From NCBI RefSeq assembly GCF_902459505.1, contig NC_047085.1, positions 345,749,836 to 345,813,835 of the forward strand: a DNA stretch of 64,000 nucleotides. Direction: 5' to 3'. Source of the stretch: Geotrypetes seraphini. Its lineage: Eukaryota > Chordata > Amphibia > Gymnophiona > Dermophiidae. Below, one piece after another: positions 12,500 through 23,415 of the stretch; position 1 is the first letter of the stretch, and the number at the start of each line of letters is the position of its first letter. Below the pieces are notes generated by a model. That model had not been told where the DNA came from. It searched no databases and saw only the letters and a program-made list of their open reading frames with translations. The position numbers and the translations under genes are program-made.

Positions 12500-14715
12500 C
12501 TGCCAGTATTATAATGTACAATGCAGGGATGCAGAAAATTGGAACAGAAATGGAAAAAACAAATTTAGATTCGGATAAAAGGATCTGGAGAGTTAATATC
12601 AAAAAATATAATCTAGAGATCAGAATTGCAAGGAAAAATCATTATGGTATTAAGATAGTTAAATCAAACAACTATAGCAGCACCCTTTTTAAACTTTGGT
12701 GCTCTTTATCTTCAGTAAATCAAAATCAAAGCAAGATGGCATCCCAACTGCTGAAGAGTTAGCAAAATTTTTTAATAACAAAATTGCTATTATTAGAGAT
12801 ACCTTTCCAGCCATCAATCCTGATGATTTTTCCCTAGGCTCAGTCTAATGGGTCTACATTAACCCATGTGGATCGTTTCTGGAATGTATATGACCCTGTA
12901 TCTGAACTTCAAGTTCTAAAATTATGTGAAAAACTGAAGAGGTTTAGTTGTACTTTGGATCCTTTTCCCTCCTACCTTTATGGCAACACCTTCACAGGCT
13001 ATTACTTGGTTGACTTCTTTATTAAACCTTCTACTTAGTAATGGTCATTTTTCACTGAAAATGGGTAACATAATTCTAATACCTTTGTTGAAAGGTACCG
13101 CTTTAGATCCTTCGGTTTCCTCTCATTATCGCCCTATTGCGAATATTCCTCTAATGACAAAAATGTTGGAATCAATTATTTCTTGTCAACTCTCCAACTA
13201 TTTAGAGAAATTTTCTATCTTGTTACCATTTCAACACAGATTCAGGCCAAATTTTAGCACAGAAACACTTTTAATATCACTAATTGCAAAGATTCAAAAT
13301 CTACAATTGCAGAATATATATGCAGTACTGTTACACTTTGATCTGTCAGTGGCATTCGATGTGGTTCATCATGATATTTTGATTCGTATGCTGGCTGACA
13401 TAGGTCTGAATCATGTGGTTTTGGACTGGTTTAACAAATTTCTCTTGCAATGTTCTTATTACCCATTTTTTTAAACATATATATGACCTCCTTAAAAAAC
13501 TTTTGTCTCTCGTCTGTAGAGACTATATATACTTATGCAGATGATATCGTCATCCTATTGGAAGTTAACCATGATCTTTGTGACCTGGCTTCAGATAGTT
13601 GCATCTCGAAGTGTCAGAGGTGGGCTAATTCCATCCAAATGAAATTAAATGCTTCAAAAACCAAATTACTTTGGATTAGGCCTAGATTAGAAATTCTTCC
13701 TGCTGTTGTTCTACTGAAGTCAGGTATCTCATTACAACTAGATTTCTCCTCCAGAGTTTTGGGCATTATATTGGACGCTTCCCTTACTTTTAATGATCAG
13801 ATAGATTCCTTAGCAAATAAATGTTTTTTCAGTTTGCATATGTCGAGAAAAGTTAGGTCATTATTCTATCAGGAACATTATACATTATTGGTACAGTCCA
13901 CTGTGCTTGCTCAGATGGATTATTGTAATTCTGTATATTTGGGTATTAAACAGGGCAGCCTAGATTGACTGCAGCTAATACAGAAAACTTATCTTTGGAA
14001 AGAGAAAGTACGATCATGTGTCCCCATTATTGAGAAAGCTTCATTGGCTCCCAGTTTTGTTATAGGATACAGTTTAAGAGTGCATGTGTCATTTTAAAAT
14101 TCCTTTATGGAATATTTGATCCTTCAATCCCTCTATGCTGGAATGCTATTAGATCCTGTCATTCAAGGATTACAACAATTTATAAATTATCATTTTTATC
14201 CTCTAGAGCAGGAGTGTCAAAGTCCCTCCTTGAGGGCCGCAATCCAGTCGGGTTTTCAGGATTTCCCCAATGAATATGCATGAGATCTATTAGCAAACAA
14301 TGAAAGCAGTGTATGCAAATAGATCTTATGTATATTCATTGGGGAAATCCTGAAAACCCAACTGGATTGCAGCCCTCGAGGAGGGACTTTGACACCCCCT
14401 ACAACAGAGAACTTAAATGTGCCGGGAAACTCAGCAAAACTTTGTCATTTAAATTGGTGGAAATTTGGAACAAATTACCAGACTCTTTATGACTGTTAGG
14501 TCAGTTACAGCAATTTTGGAAAGATCTAAAAACTTGGTTGTTTACACAATAGTTATTCAGACTTGTTCCTCTAACTATTTAAATAGCTATCTAATCCTAA
14601 CTAATTAGTATTCTCTCTATTCAATCTATTAGATGTTACCTTGTTTTTGAATTAATTGTAAACCGAATCGAGTTCCTTTGAAAACGATTTGGTATATAAA
14701 TTGAAGACTAGATTA
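12500..14715 (+). mobile_element. L2 LINE, reverse transcriptase to 3' end
   Basis: The plus strand encodes SSHYRPIANIPLMTKMLESI, PFQHRFRPNFSTETLL and LHFDLSVAFDVVHHDIL, then TYADDIVILL and MKLNASKTKLLWIRP, in two frames. These are L2-type reverse transcriptase motifs. The 3' end has the usual TTGTAAACCGAATCGAG and GGTATATAAATT tail. A hAT MITE is nested at 14209-14401. Several stops and shifts mark it as dead. Confidence 0.85.
14209..14401. mobile_element. hAT MITE, CAGGGGTGTCAAAGTCCCTC family, copy 1
   Basis: Palindromic element inside the L2: TGTCAAAGTCCCTCCTTGAG at one end and its complement at the other, with CAATGAATATGCATGAGATC inside. The flanking 8-mers match only weakly, so this copy is older than those at 29861 and 57806. 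Confidence 0.8.
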
Positions 14716-15089
14716 GACTATTCTGAAAAGATATTGAACTAGCAAAGCACCTTTACATTTCTAATGCTAAAAGGACTGCTTCTCTCCCTTACCACTCCTG
14801 ACCCATTTACCAGTGTCTAAATTAATTTAAAAAAAAAATTCATAAAAGTATTTGTACACCAACAAACAGAACTGAACAGCCACAAAAATGAGCGATACCC
14901 TCTGATGGCACCAGGATAGAGCAGATCTCCTAGACCTCCTCAGAACTAGTAGAAAGTTCTTGGCATGTGCAACCCTTTCCTCACACAGCAGGCTCCTCGA
15001 ATCTCATGCTTGTTTTATGGGGAAAAAAATCTTTATTAAATCACATACAGGCACAATAAAGGCAGTAAGGAGTCAAGAAATGTGAAAAG
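14716..15089. other. Intron sequence, nothing recognised
   Basis: Between two L2 relics; no terminus, exon or motif was recognised. Confidence 0.35.
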
Positions 15090-16385
15090 GACAGTTCAAG
15101 TTTATTTTAAAATTTATTATACCACCTAATCAGGCTTCTAGGTGGTGTACATTAATCAATAAAAACAATCAAGTTAATAAAATAAACATAATTAGGGGAA
15201 TAATTAACCAAACGGACAAACTTGAACAGAAGGAAACGAGGGGTCGAACTACAAAATTAAAGAGGAAGGAGACATTGAGGGAAAGAACAAGAGGTGGGGG
15301 AAAGTCCAAGAGAAGGGATGTGGAATTGTCCTTAGGACAGTTACTGTTCAACAGCGTCTTTAAAAGAGTAGTTACTACTCAAAGACATCTTTAAACAAAA
15401 AGGTTTTTAATTTAGATTTGAATTGGTTTAAATATGTTTCCTTTCTTATGTAATTAGGTTTAGAGTTCCAGAGGGAAGGTGCAGTAACCGAAAAGATATT
15501 TAAGCGCATGGAATTATGAATTTTGAAGACCAGTAGTAGTAGTTTGTTATCCAGCGTGAAAGGCAGCCAGTGAGTGGCCTTAAAGAGTGCTGTGTCAAGA
15601 TCATACTTTTTTTGCACCTGTATTAAGTTTTATAGCAGTATTTTGAACTAGCTGGAGGCACTGTAGATGCTTTACTTGCAATCACTTATACAAGGCATTG
15701 CAATAGTTTAATTGAAGAGGCCTAGTGAATGAATCAAGATGTCAAGAGCTGGGGGATGGAATAAAGTTCTCACAGAGCAGATCATTCACACCTTATAGAA
15801 GGAGCTCTGGACAACTGAAGAGATTTGGGATGTAAAAATGAGTGTGTGATCAGTAATTACTCCTAGAATTCTAGTGGTTGACACTGGTGGAATTTGAGTA
15901 GCCCAGAGGGTATCCTCATCAGTGAAGAGAAGAACTTTGGATTTCCTGGGGTTTAATACAAGTTTATTGTCCTTTAACCAGTCTATGATTTGAGTCAGTT
16001 TGTTATTTATGGTCTGAATCTCTTCAAGTTCCGATGGATCCAGGTACGGAGGACATGAATGTTGTCTGCAATGATGTATACGGTAAAAGCTAAACACTGC
16101 ATTAAAGTCAATAGAGGAGTAAGAAAAATATTAGAGTGTAGGGGCCAAAATTGATTTCTGTGGGACTCCAGATGCAGGTGAGAATGAATTAGAAGTGGTG
16201 TTGAAAAACTGATCAGTGTAACTACTGTACAATCTGTGAACTAAGGTAGGAATTGCTCAAAGACAGTGTCTGTCAGGCCATTCTGGCACAATACACACAG
16301 CAAAACTGAGTGATTAACAAGAATGCCACTGATAGATCTAATGGTAGAAGGAAGACAGATTCCACCTGATTTAGATACTTAATAA
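15090..16385 (-). mobile_element. L2 LINE, reverse transcriptase C-terminal part and 3' end
   Basis: The minus strand encodes GVPQKSILAPTL, NNKLTQIIDWLKDNKLVLNP, RKSKVLLF and FSVTAPSLWNSKPNYIRKET. This is the L2 polymerase from the palm to the C-terminus. The 3' tail is at 15090-15350. Together with 12500-14715 this gives two L2 copies head to tail-opposed within 4 kb. Confidence 0.85.
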
Positions 16386-16433
16386 TCTCTCCTTTTACTA
16401 AATCGCGGTAGAGGTTTCTACTTTGGCCCAAAG

Positions 16434-16708
16434 TAGAGAATGACAGGAGGACAAATTTTTCCCCGTCCCTGTGGGAACTTATTTTCCCGTCTCGTCAAGT
16501 TCTTTTCCTTTCCCTGCCCCATTCCTGCAAGCTGTGCCTCATCTGCATAAGCCTCAAACACTTTAAAATCATAAGTGTTTGAAGCTTGTGCGGTTAAGGC
16601 AGAGCTTACAGGAATGGGACAGGGAGAAAGACAAAACTTGCGGGGACAGGATGGGGAAATTGAGTTCCTGTGGGGATGGGGAAAAGTTTGTCCCCATGTC
16701 ATTCTCTA
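16434..16708. mobile_element. hAT MITE, TAGAGAATGACA family, copy 2
   Basis: The same palindromic family as 10032-10296. It is flanked by GCCCAAAG (16426-16433) and GCCCAGAG (16709-16716), 7 of 8 identical. To its left is half of a CTCCTTTTACTAAATCGCGG-type MITE. Confidence 0.85.
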
Positions 16709-16734
16709 GCCCAGAGCACTGAGGCCCTGATTCT

Positions 16735-17136
16735 CCAAAGTGCGTCCCGATTTTAGGCAGCTGTAGGCGTCCCTACAGCTGTCTATAATCAGCCAATCGG
16801 GATTCATGTTTTTTAAAAAAATGCTCCCCAGGCAGGCCGCCTATATTGAAGGCGAGGCCCGACCGCCCCTCCCCCCCCCCGACACTACCGATCACTGGCA
16901 GGAGGGTGCCCAATCCCTCCTGCCAGAAGATGCCCCCTGACACTACTGACCGCCCCCCCGACACTACCGACCGCCCCCCCCCCGACACTTCCGATCGCTG
17001 GCAGGAGGGTGTCCAATCCCTCCTGCCGGAAGACGCACCCCCTCTGCACCCCCCCCCTCGCGCTAATAGCCCTCAAACCTCCCCCCAGCCAAACTAACCT
17101 TTCCTTGTTGGCCAGACGGGACTTGCCCGTCCAGCT
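16735..17136. repeat. GC-rich foldback segment
   Basis: It begins with a CCCTGATTCTCCAAAGTGCG-like terminus. It then has repeated GGCAGGAGGGTG...AATCCCTCCTGCC hairpins (16902-16925 and 16999-17027) and CCCCCGACACTACCGAC repeats. It is similar in style to 11330-11560 and 38620-39140. Open frames through it are compositional. Confidence 0.5.
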
Positions 17137-17705
17137 GGCAGGCCAGTCTCGTCGAAATGAGGCGGGCCCGCCCCTTCCCGGCCCATCCTTCCGAAGTCTA
17201 AGGCCTGATTGGCTCAGGCTCTAGAAGCCTGGACCAATCAGACCTTAGGCATAGCGGGTTCACCCATCCCCACTAAGTCTAAGGCCTGATTGGCCCAGGC
17301 GCCTAGAGCCTGGGCCAATCAGATCTTAGATTAAGCCGGCAGGCCAGTCTCGTCGAAATGAGGCGGGCCCGCCCCTTCCCGGCCCATCCTTCCGAAGTCT
17401 AAGGCCTGATTGGCTCAGGCTCTAGAAGCCTGGACCAATCAGACCTTAGGCATAGCGGGTTCACCCATCCCCACTAAGTCTAAGGCCTGATTGGCCCAGG
17501 CGCCTAGAGCCTGGGCCTGGGCCAATCAGATCTTAGATTAAGCCGGCAGGCCAGTCTCGTCGAAATGAGGTGGGCCCGCCCCTTCCTGGCCCATCCTTCC
17601 GAAGCCTAAGGCCTGATTGGCCCAGGCTCTAGAAGCCTGGACCAATCAGGCCTTAGGCATAGCGGGTCCGCCCATCCCCACTAAGTCTAAGGCCTGATTG
17701 GCCCA
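17137..17705. repeat. Tandem repeat, ~201-207-bp unit, about 2.8 copies
   Basis: The phrase AGGCCAGTCTCGTCGAAATG recurs at 17140, 17341 and 17548. Each unit carries two inverted pairs around CCAAT: AGGCCTGATTGG with CCAATCAGACCTTAG, and GGCCCAGGCGCC with GCCTGGGCCAATCAG. Adjacent units are nearly identical, so the expansion is recent. It lies in CLEC3B intron 1. Confidence 0.85.
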
Positions 17706-18040
17706 GGCAGGGAGAGCATGCGTCGGCGTCGGCTTTGGGGCCTGTTATCCATTGGTGGGTCCTGTTCCCCGATGGCAGCGGCAGTGGCAGTGGCTTGGGG
17801 AACGGCAGGGAGAAAGAAAGAAAGGGGGCAGGCAGGGAAACAGAAGGAAAGAAGAGAAACAGAAAAAAAGAAAGAAAGGTCAGGGAGAGAGGAAGAAAAA
17901 GTTGGGGGAGGGAATGAGGTGTGGAGGAGAGGAAGCATACAGGCTGAAAGAAAGATTGGATGCACAGTCAGAAGAAAGTGCAACCAGAGACTCATGAAAT
18001 CACCAGACAAGGTAGGAAAAATGATTTTATTTTAAATTTA
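17706..18040. repeat. GA-rich transposon interior
   Basis: Purine-rich tract with GAAAGAAAG and GGGAGAGAGGAAG words, then CACCAGACAAGGTAGG. The same words, in reverse, occur at about 48270 and 49460, so this is the inside of a repeated DNA element. Overlapping open frames here are compositional. Confidence 0.5.
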
Positions 18041-18189
18041 GCAAAGTGGAGGCAGTATTACCACAGTTTTCAAAGGAATTTGCCCAAATAACTTAATAGT
18101 TAACTGGGTAAATTCCCAGAGATGAAAACTTCCCTTCACTTACTATGCACAGTTCTGAATTTATATCTGCTGTCTATATTTTACAATAT

Positions 18190-18318
18190 GGTCCCCTTTT
18201 ACTAAACCGCAATAGTGGTTTTTAGCGCAGGGAGCCTATGAGCGTCAAGAACAGCGCTGGGCATTCAGCGCAGCTCCCTGAGCTAAAAACTGCTATTGTG
18301 GTTTAATAAAAAGGATGG
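18190..18318. repeat. Palindromic MITE, CCTTTTACTAAACCGC type
   Basis: CCCCTTTTACTAAACCGCAA at the left faces TTGTGGTTTAATAAAAAGG at the right. The interior is palindromic around GGAGCTGCGCTGAATG-like sequence. The ends are worn. Confidence 0.65.
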
Positions 18319-18572
18319 AGGGTATATTTGTCTATTTTTGTATGGTTGTTACTGAGGTGACAATGCATAGAGTCATCTGCCTTGATCTCTTTGAAAAAAA
18401 ACCAGAATAGGAATGATAATTAGTAACATTTTCTCAGCGTATAGTGTGCTTTGTGTTTTTTAATTTTATTGTTGGTAGATCATTTTGACTTGGTCATTTT
18501 AAAGTAGCTCACAAGCTCAAAAAGTTTGGGCACCTCTGAGCTAGAGCGTTGAAACTGTGTATTTCTATTTTA

Positions 18573-18713
18573 TCCCCCCTTTTACAAAACTGTGGAGCGT
18601 TTTTTAGCACCAGCCGTGGTGGTAGCAGCTCTGATGCTCAGAATTCTATGAGCGTCAGGGCTGTTACCACTGTGGCTAAAATCCACACTACAGTTTTGTA
18701 AAAGAGTGAGGGG
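18573..18713. repeat. Palindromic MITE, CCTTTTACAAAACTG type
   Basis: CCCCTTTTACAAAACTGTGG faces CTACAGTTTTGTAAAAGAG. Another member of the same broad family, 260 bp from the previous one. Confidence 0.65.
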
Positions 18714-18929
18714 TTAGTTTGTGATGACATATTCCATACTAGGCGAAGGTGTTTTCTGTGTTCTGTGTGTTCGAAAGACATGGTTTTCTGTTAGGATTGA
18801 CGGTGTAGGATTGATCTGTGCTGGTCTGGCTTGTTTAGTTTTACAATGGGTGTATTGATGTACTGCTCACTGCAATATGTAAGATGCTGCCTTTTCCTAG
18901 GTACTCATGTGTGACATGTGGTTTGTTAC

Positions 18930-19015
18930 TAAAAATCATGTTTTTCTTACAGATGGGGGGGGGGGGGGGGTGCCAAAAATGATGGGCCCCAGGTGTTACA
19001 TATGCTACGTACGCC
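18930..19015. mobile_element. hAT terminus (right end)
   Basis: A 16-G run is followed by GGGCCCCAGGTGTTACATAT and the terminus TACGTACGCCACTG, the complement of CAGTGGCGTA seen at 49153. The matching left end was not found nearby. Confidence 0.55.
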
Positions 19016-19164
19016 ACTGTATGTAAAGATACCAGAAAGCTGGCGTAGCAAAAACTTTAAGTAAATTGTTATTCTTCTAAGTTTTGAGTATTTAACCCTC
19101 CCACAATCTCACGGGCACTCGTTTCAAGTTTATTGAGATTTTGATTTAAACGCAATATCAAATA

Positions 19165-19944
19165 CAGTGGTACAGCAAGACGAGCAAAACATTCGCAAAC
19201 TTGGTGCCTCGTAAACCGAGCTTGCCTCGCAGTACGAGTGCCCCCCCCCCCGCGATCCGGCATCCCCACCAGCGATCAGGCATCCCCTCCCCCCCGAGCA
19301 GTCAATGACACCCTTTACCCGACTTGGCACCAGTGCCGGTGCCCGAAGATTCTCCCTCTTCTGGCGCAGCTGGGCGGTGCGTCGGAGATCCTCCTTCTTC
19401 TGGGCTGGGCTGGGCTGGACTGGCTTTGAGCATTTGAGCATGCTCAAAGCCTTCTGGTCTCGCTCTCTCCGAGATTGAGAGCGAGATCAGAAGACTTTGA
19501 GCATGCGCAAATGCTCAAAGCCAGTCCAGCCCAGCCCAGACCAGAAGAAGGAGGATCTCCGACGCACCACCCAGCCGCGCCAGAAGAGGGAGGATCTTCG
19601 GGCACCGGCACTGGTGCCAACGGGTAAAGGGTGTCATTGACTGCTCGGGAGGGGGGAAAGTAGGATCGCGGTGGAGGGGGGGCAACGGGAGCGGGGGGGA
19701 TGCCGGTTTGCAGGGGGGGGGGGAGCTGGATCACGGGGAGGGGTTTGGAACAGCATCGGATTCCTCAAGGGGGGGGAGAATGGAGCAGCGCTGGTAGCCT
19801 CTGTGGGGGGGGGGGGGGAGGAGGTGGAACCAATCAAAGCAGTTTCCCTTACTTCCTATGGGGAAACTTGCTTTGATATACGAGCAATTTGGTTTACGAG
19901 CATGCTTCTGGAACGAATTATGCTCGTAAACCAAGGTTCCACTG
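19165..19944. mobile_element. TA-flanked foldback element (Tigger/mariner-like), copy 1
   Basis: A 780-bp element flanked by TA, with ends CAGTGG and CCACTG. The right end reads in reverse CAGTGGAACCTTGGTTTACG. Almost the whole element is an inverted repeat centred near 19472. The inner arms of about 185 bp are near-perfect (GAGCAGTCAATGACACCCTT against its complement; CCAGTCCAGCCCAGCCCAG; GCATGCGCAAATGCTCAAAG). No transposase is present. It lies in CLEC3B intron 1. Confidence 0.8.
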
Positions 19945-20059
19945 TATTTTCAATGCGTATAACAAAAATAAATTTGGGGAAATAAATAAAACCATTTGAA
20001 CAATAAACATATAAACATATCCATAGATGATTAAAATTACATAAGGAGTACAAGGATAA

Positions 20060-20345
20060 ACTACATTTGTTTAAAAATGCGTTCTCCGCACCTGCTCATA
20101 AATTTGTTGACTGGAAGGATCCAGCAATGTGGCCAGATGTCATTCAGGACAAAGACAGAGAAAGAATTGTGCAATTTGGATTAATGATGGAAGATGATTT
20201 AAAGCAAATGGCACAGTCTATGAGTAAAGATCTTGACGGACGTTCTTTTTATGAATATCTCCTCTATGCCAAATCACCCAATGGGCATGAGAAGATTTTA
20301 CGGGACTGGCTTAGGTGGAGCATTTGCAGAAAAGTATGTGTGTAT
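20060..20345 (+). mobile_element. hAT transposase fragment with TTF-type zinc-finger region
   Basis: An open stretch of about 85 codons reads HKFVDWKDPAMWPDVIQDKD, then RERIVQFG, KDLDGRSFYEYLLYAKSPNG and LRDWLRWS. The DP..WP, GR.F and NGE-like ..R.WL.WS blocks resemble the TTF-type region at the N-terminus of ZMYM/hAT transposases. The reading frame then runs into G-rich sequence. It could also be a fragment of a domesticated relative, but no introns or continuation are seen. Confidence 0.5.
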
Positions 20346-20589
20346 TTGGCCCATGGAAGAAGGGGGGGGGAGGCGTCGCGGGAGGGAAGGGGTGCGTGGG
20401 GGGCCCAATAGGATTGCTCAGTAAGGGGCCCAGAAATTTCTGATGGCGGCCCTGAGCAGATTGCAAGCCCTCTGGGAACAGGGAAATACTTAATGTCCCT
20501 GCATATGCAGTCAGTCACTGATCTACTACTAAAAAAAAAAAAAAAAGTGTTAGCTAAATCCAAAATAAAAAAATGCATACATTAGTAAC

Positions 20590-20904
20590 CACTCCCCTTA
20601 AATGGCTAAGTTCTGTTCCTTGTCTCTTTCTGTACCTCATTTTCAGTAGCTTCTATCTGTTTCCCCTTCACATTAGTTTGTCCCATCCTCTACAAACAGT
20701 AGGTTTGAATAAATATTTCTCTGCGGGCTGCCATACTACATCTCCTTATTGTTCCCAATCCTGTAATTTTCCAAGTAATCTCTCAACCATGGAATTAGCA
20801 CCGTTTCCTGTAACCTTTCCTGGAAATGTCGAGTTATCTTCTTCTGTAATCCGCCTAGAACTGCAAGGTATAAGCGGAATAGAAGTCACTAATGCAATGC
20901 ACTA
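20590..20904 (+). mobile_element. LINE 3' end (L2-like tail)
   Basis: It ends in TAATCCGCCTAGAACTGCAA, GGTATAAGCGGAATAGAA and a short repeat, the usual L2-like 3' tail. It abuts the opposite-strand copy that follows. Confidence 0.6.
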
Positions 20905-21425
20905 CTACTACTATTTATTATTTCTAAAGTGCTGAAAGGTGTATGCTGCGCTGTACATTTTAACATACAATAGATGGTCCCTGCTCAGAAGAGCTTACAA
21001 TCTAATTTAGACAGAACATTTTGGGGTTAGGGAGATTATGGTAGAGGAAATGATACAGTGGGGATAGGTATCTGACAGCAGTGAGTGGGAGTTAGGAGTT
21101 GAAAACAGATTTTAAAAAAGTGGGCTTTTAGCTTGGATTTGAACGCTGCTAGGGAGGGAGCATGACGTATTGATTCAGGAAGCCTGTTCCAGGCATGCGA
21201 TGCTGCAAGAAAGAAGGGACGGAATCTAGAGTTGGCAGTGGTAGAGAAGGGTACAGATAAGAGGAGCTTGCACAACGAATGGAGATCACAGGGAGGAACA
21301 TAGGGGGAGATAAGTGAAGAGAGATATTGGGGGGGGGGGGGAGCATCAGAATTATGAGTATCTATTGCAGCATTCAAGGGAAGCAGTTTTCTACTTACTG
21401 CTGTAGTATTGTACACTGATGCATA
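20905..21425 (-). mobile_element. L2-like LINE 3' end with polymerase C-terminus
   Basis: The minus strand encodes FLAASHAWNRLPESIRHAPS then LAAFKSKLKAHFFK, the C-terminal signature of L2/CR1-clade polymerases. The 3' UTR has AAGAGCTTACAATCTAA (21 kb) and ends in an ACTACTACTA repeat. Relatives are 2785-3475 and a tail at 32167-32230. Confidence 0.85.
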
Positions 21426-21689
21426 TCTAAAAACCTAAAGGCCGTGCTTTGCCACATTTATCAATGTACCTGAGATATCTGAAACAATAAATCTTTAGTG
21501 CAACATCCCATTTATTTCAAAATCTGACCTTCTTTTACCCTATTCATTAGCCTACTTACAGGATCCATCTATAATATTGACTGTTTTCAGTTTTAAAGGA
21601 GAATGTATATAATCTTTGTTTAATAAGTAATGGCCTCAAGACATTTAAAACTACATAGAGCAACATTTTAGTTAGGGTATAAACCAAGT

Positions 21690-21900
21690 CCAAGTTTTAT
21701 TTAAAATTTGATACAACGCTTATTAAAAATTTCTAAGTGATTACATAATAAAAATTTGGGGAAAGGAACATATAAAGACAGACATCAACTATATCTTACT
21801 TGAGTCTCAGGGAAGAAGGGGTTGAACTACAACTTTGTACAGAAAAGAAGAACACAGAGGGCTAATAACAATAAGGTAAAGGGTTAAAAAAAAAAAAAGC
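21690..21900 (-). mobile_element. L2 LINE 3' tail
   Basis: TATTTAAAATTTGATACAAC with TTCTAAGTGATTACATAATA resembles the 3' tail at 15090-15200. It is about 450 bp downstream of CLEC3B exon 1, within intron 1. Confidence 0.55.
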
Positions 21901-22358
21901 TGCCAAACTGAGCCTTGTAATATTTTACAAGTCTTGTAATTTATCAAGTGCAACTTGATAAATTGGAGTGGCATGCTTAAGTATGTACAATCTCAAATGC
22001 ATCTCTGAAAAGAAAACTTTTCATGTTGAATACCTGTACATTTTTTTGATTGAAATTCCAATAAATTTACAACAGATAAATTTTAAGGCGGTATCAGTAA
22101 TTACAGCATCAAGGGTGAAATACCCCATATAGTTAATCACCATAAAACGCATTATGGAGAGGAGAAAACCTCCCAAACTGCAATTAATGACGGAAAACAA
22201 AAATATATCACCGGGAGCAGGATTTAAGAACAATTATGAAGCTCCTTAAACTCTTCCACATAGGGTTTGTACTGTCACTTGTATCCCTTCCCTTTCCTTT
22301 TTAAATTTTAAGAAAATGCTTCTTTAAACGGTTGCCCAGAATTGCAAGTGTGTCCTAC

Positions 22359-22461
22359 CTTTCTTGGCATTGGCTGGTTTCTGCCGGGATTTGCTTTGCT
22401 GGATAGTGACTTGTGAAAGGCTGAGGAGACATAGGACCAGGCATGCTCTTCTGACCGCCAT
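22359..22461 (-). CDS. CLEC3B: Tetranectin, coding exon 1 (signal peptide)
   Basis: Read on the minus strand this encodes 34 residues plus one base. It starts MAVRRACLVLCLLSLSQVT, a basic n-region followed by a hydrophobic core, as expected of a secreted protein. It ends in a lysine-rich tail (SRQKPANAKK) like the heparin-binding N-terminus of tetranectin. The exon stops in AAAG before a GTAGGA donor, leaving phase 1, which exon 2 completes as Asp. The start is favoured by A at -3 and G at +4 and by the leader directly after it. A 10.0-kb intron follows. Upstream lies about 9.5 kb before the stop codon of EXOSC7. No convincing TATA or CpG-rich promoter is visible just upstream. Confidence 0.93.
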
Positions 22462-22870
22462 TCTGCTTTATGTGCAGAGAGGGTAGCTGGGGCTGTGCCT
22501 CTTATGTGAAGCTATAATGAATAACGTCTGCTCAAGGAATACTTCCAGATTCTCATTTTAATGTAGCATTCCAAAAACACCAGAGAGAAATTTTGGAGGG
22601 CAGGATGAGGGTTCATAGGAAATCAGTGAACTCATGAACTCATCTTAGTAACTTGGCTTTTCTGTTTCAGTAGTAGTTTGTGATCATAAGGATTATAATA
22701 AACATTTAAAAGACATTTATAATTCTTTTAAGTGTAACCTGTACAATGTCTGCACACCAGTTAGGAACTATGCCTTAAAGAGAGACCAGGGGCATATTTA
22801 TTGCAACCTTTGTGGATCATTTTGAAGAAAAAAAATCGTAACAAAAATTTGTGAACATTTAAAAAATCTG
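22462..22870. other. Upstream flank of CLEC3B exon 1
   Basis: This must hold the 5' UTR and promoter. On the minus strand CATTATAGCTTCACATAAG, about 50 bp above the ATG, could serve as a weak TATA-like site. There is no CpG island. The nearest clear repeat starts at 22871. Confidence 0.4.
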
Positions 22871-23145
22871 GTTTTAATAATAATAACAGCAATACCGTGA
22901 AGTTCTATGCGGTTTACAAAGATTAAGCAAAGGTACAATTTGATTGACTTTAAGAGGGGAGGAAGAAAGAGGGTTAATAGGACAGGAAATCCATTTTTGA
23001 GAAGAGAGTGATCAATAGAACAAGTTAATCGCTATAGAGGGGAGAGAGAAGAAAGGATCAGTTGTCTAGATACTTTAGGAACAGGTGTGTTTTCAGACGT
23101 TCTAAAAAGGTATATAAATGGCAAGTTTATGTGGTAGAAAGGAAC
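22871..23145 (-). mobile_element. L2 LINE 3' end
   Basis: TAATAATAATAACAGCAATA followed by CTATGCGGTTTACAAAGATT is the reversed 3' tail of an L2, with weak polymerase C-terminal sequence beyond. It lies about 410 bp upstream of the CLEC3B start. Confidence 0.65.
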
Positions 23146-23415
23146 AGTGACCAACTAGAGGAGTATGATGTAAATTTGGCATTTCAAATGAATTACAATA
23201 CATAGGAGATCACTTTTTATTTATTTCAAATTTACTATATACACTGCCTTTAACTATGGTATTTTTTTTAGCTATATTGATAAAAACTAAGATTTTACAA
23301 GAGGGTGCTGAAAAGTTCTCAGCCCAACCAAGAAGAGAATGATTTGGATATGGTTCAATGAATGATCTGAAACAATGTCAAAACATAGAATTTTGTTTCT
23401 GCAAATTGGCACTTA

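Noticed and set aside
17687-18035. Several overlapping open frames on both strands
   Set aside because: They come from purine-rich (GAAAG)n sequence, one being Lys/Glu/Arg-rich and the others its shadows.
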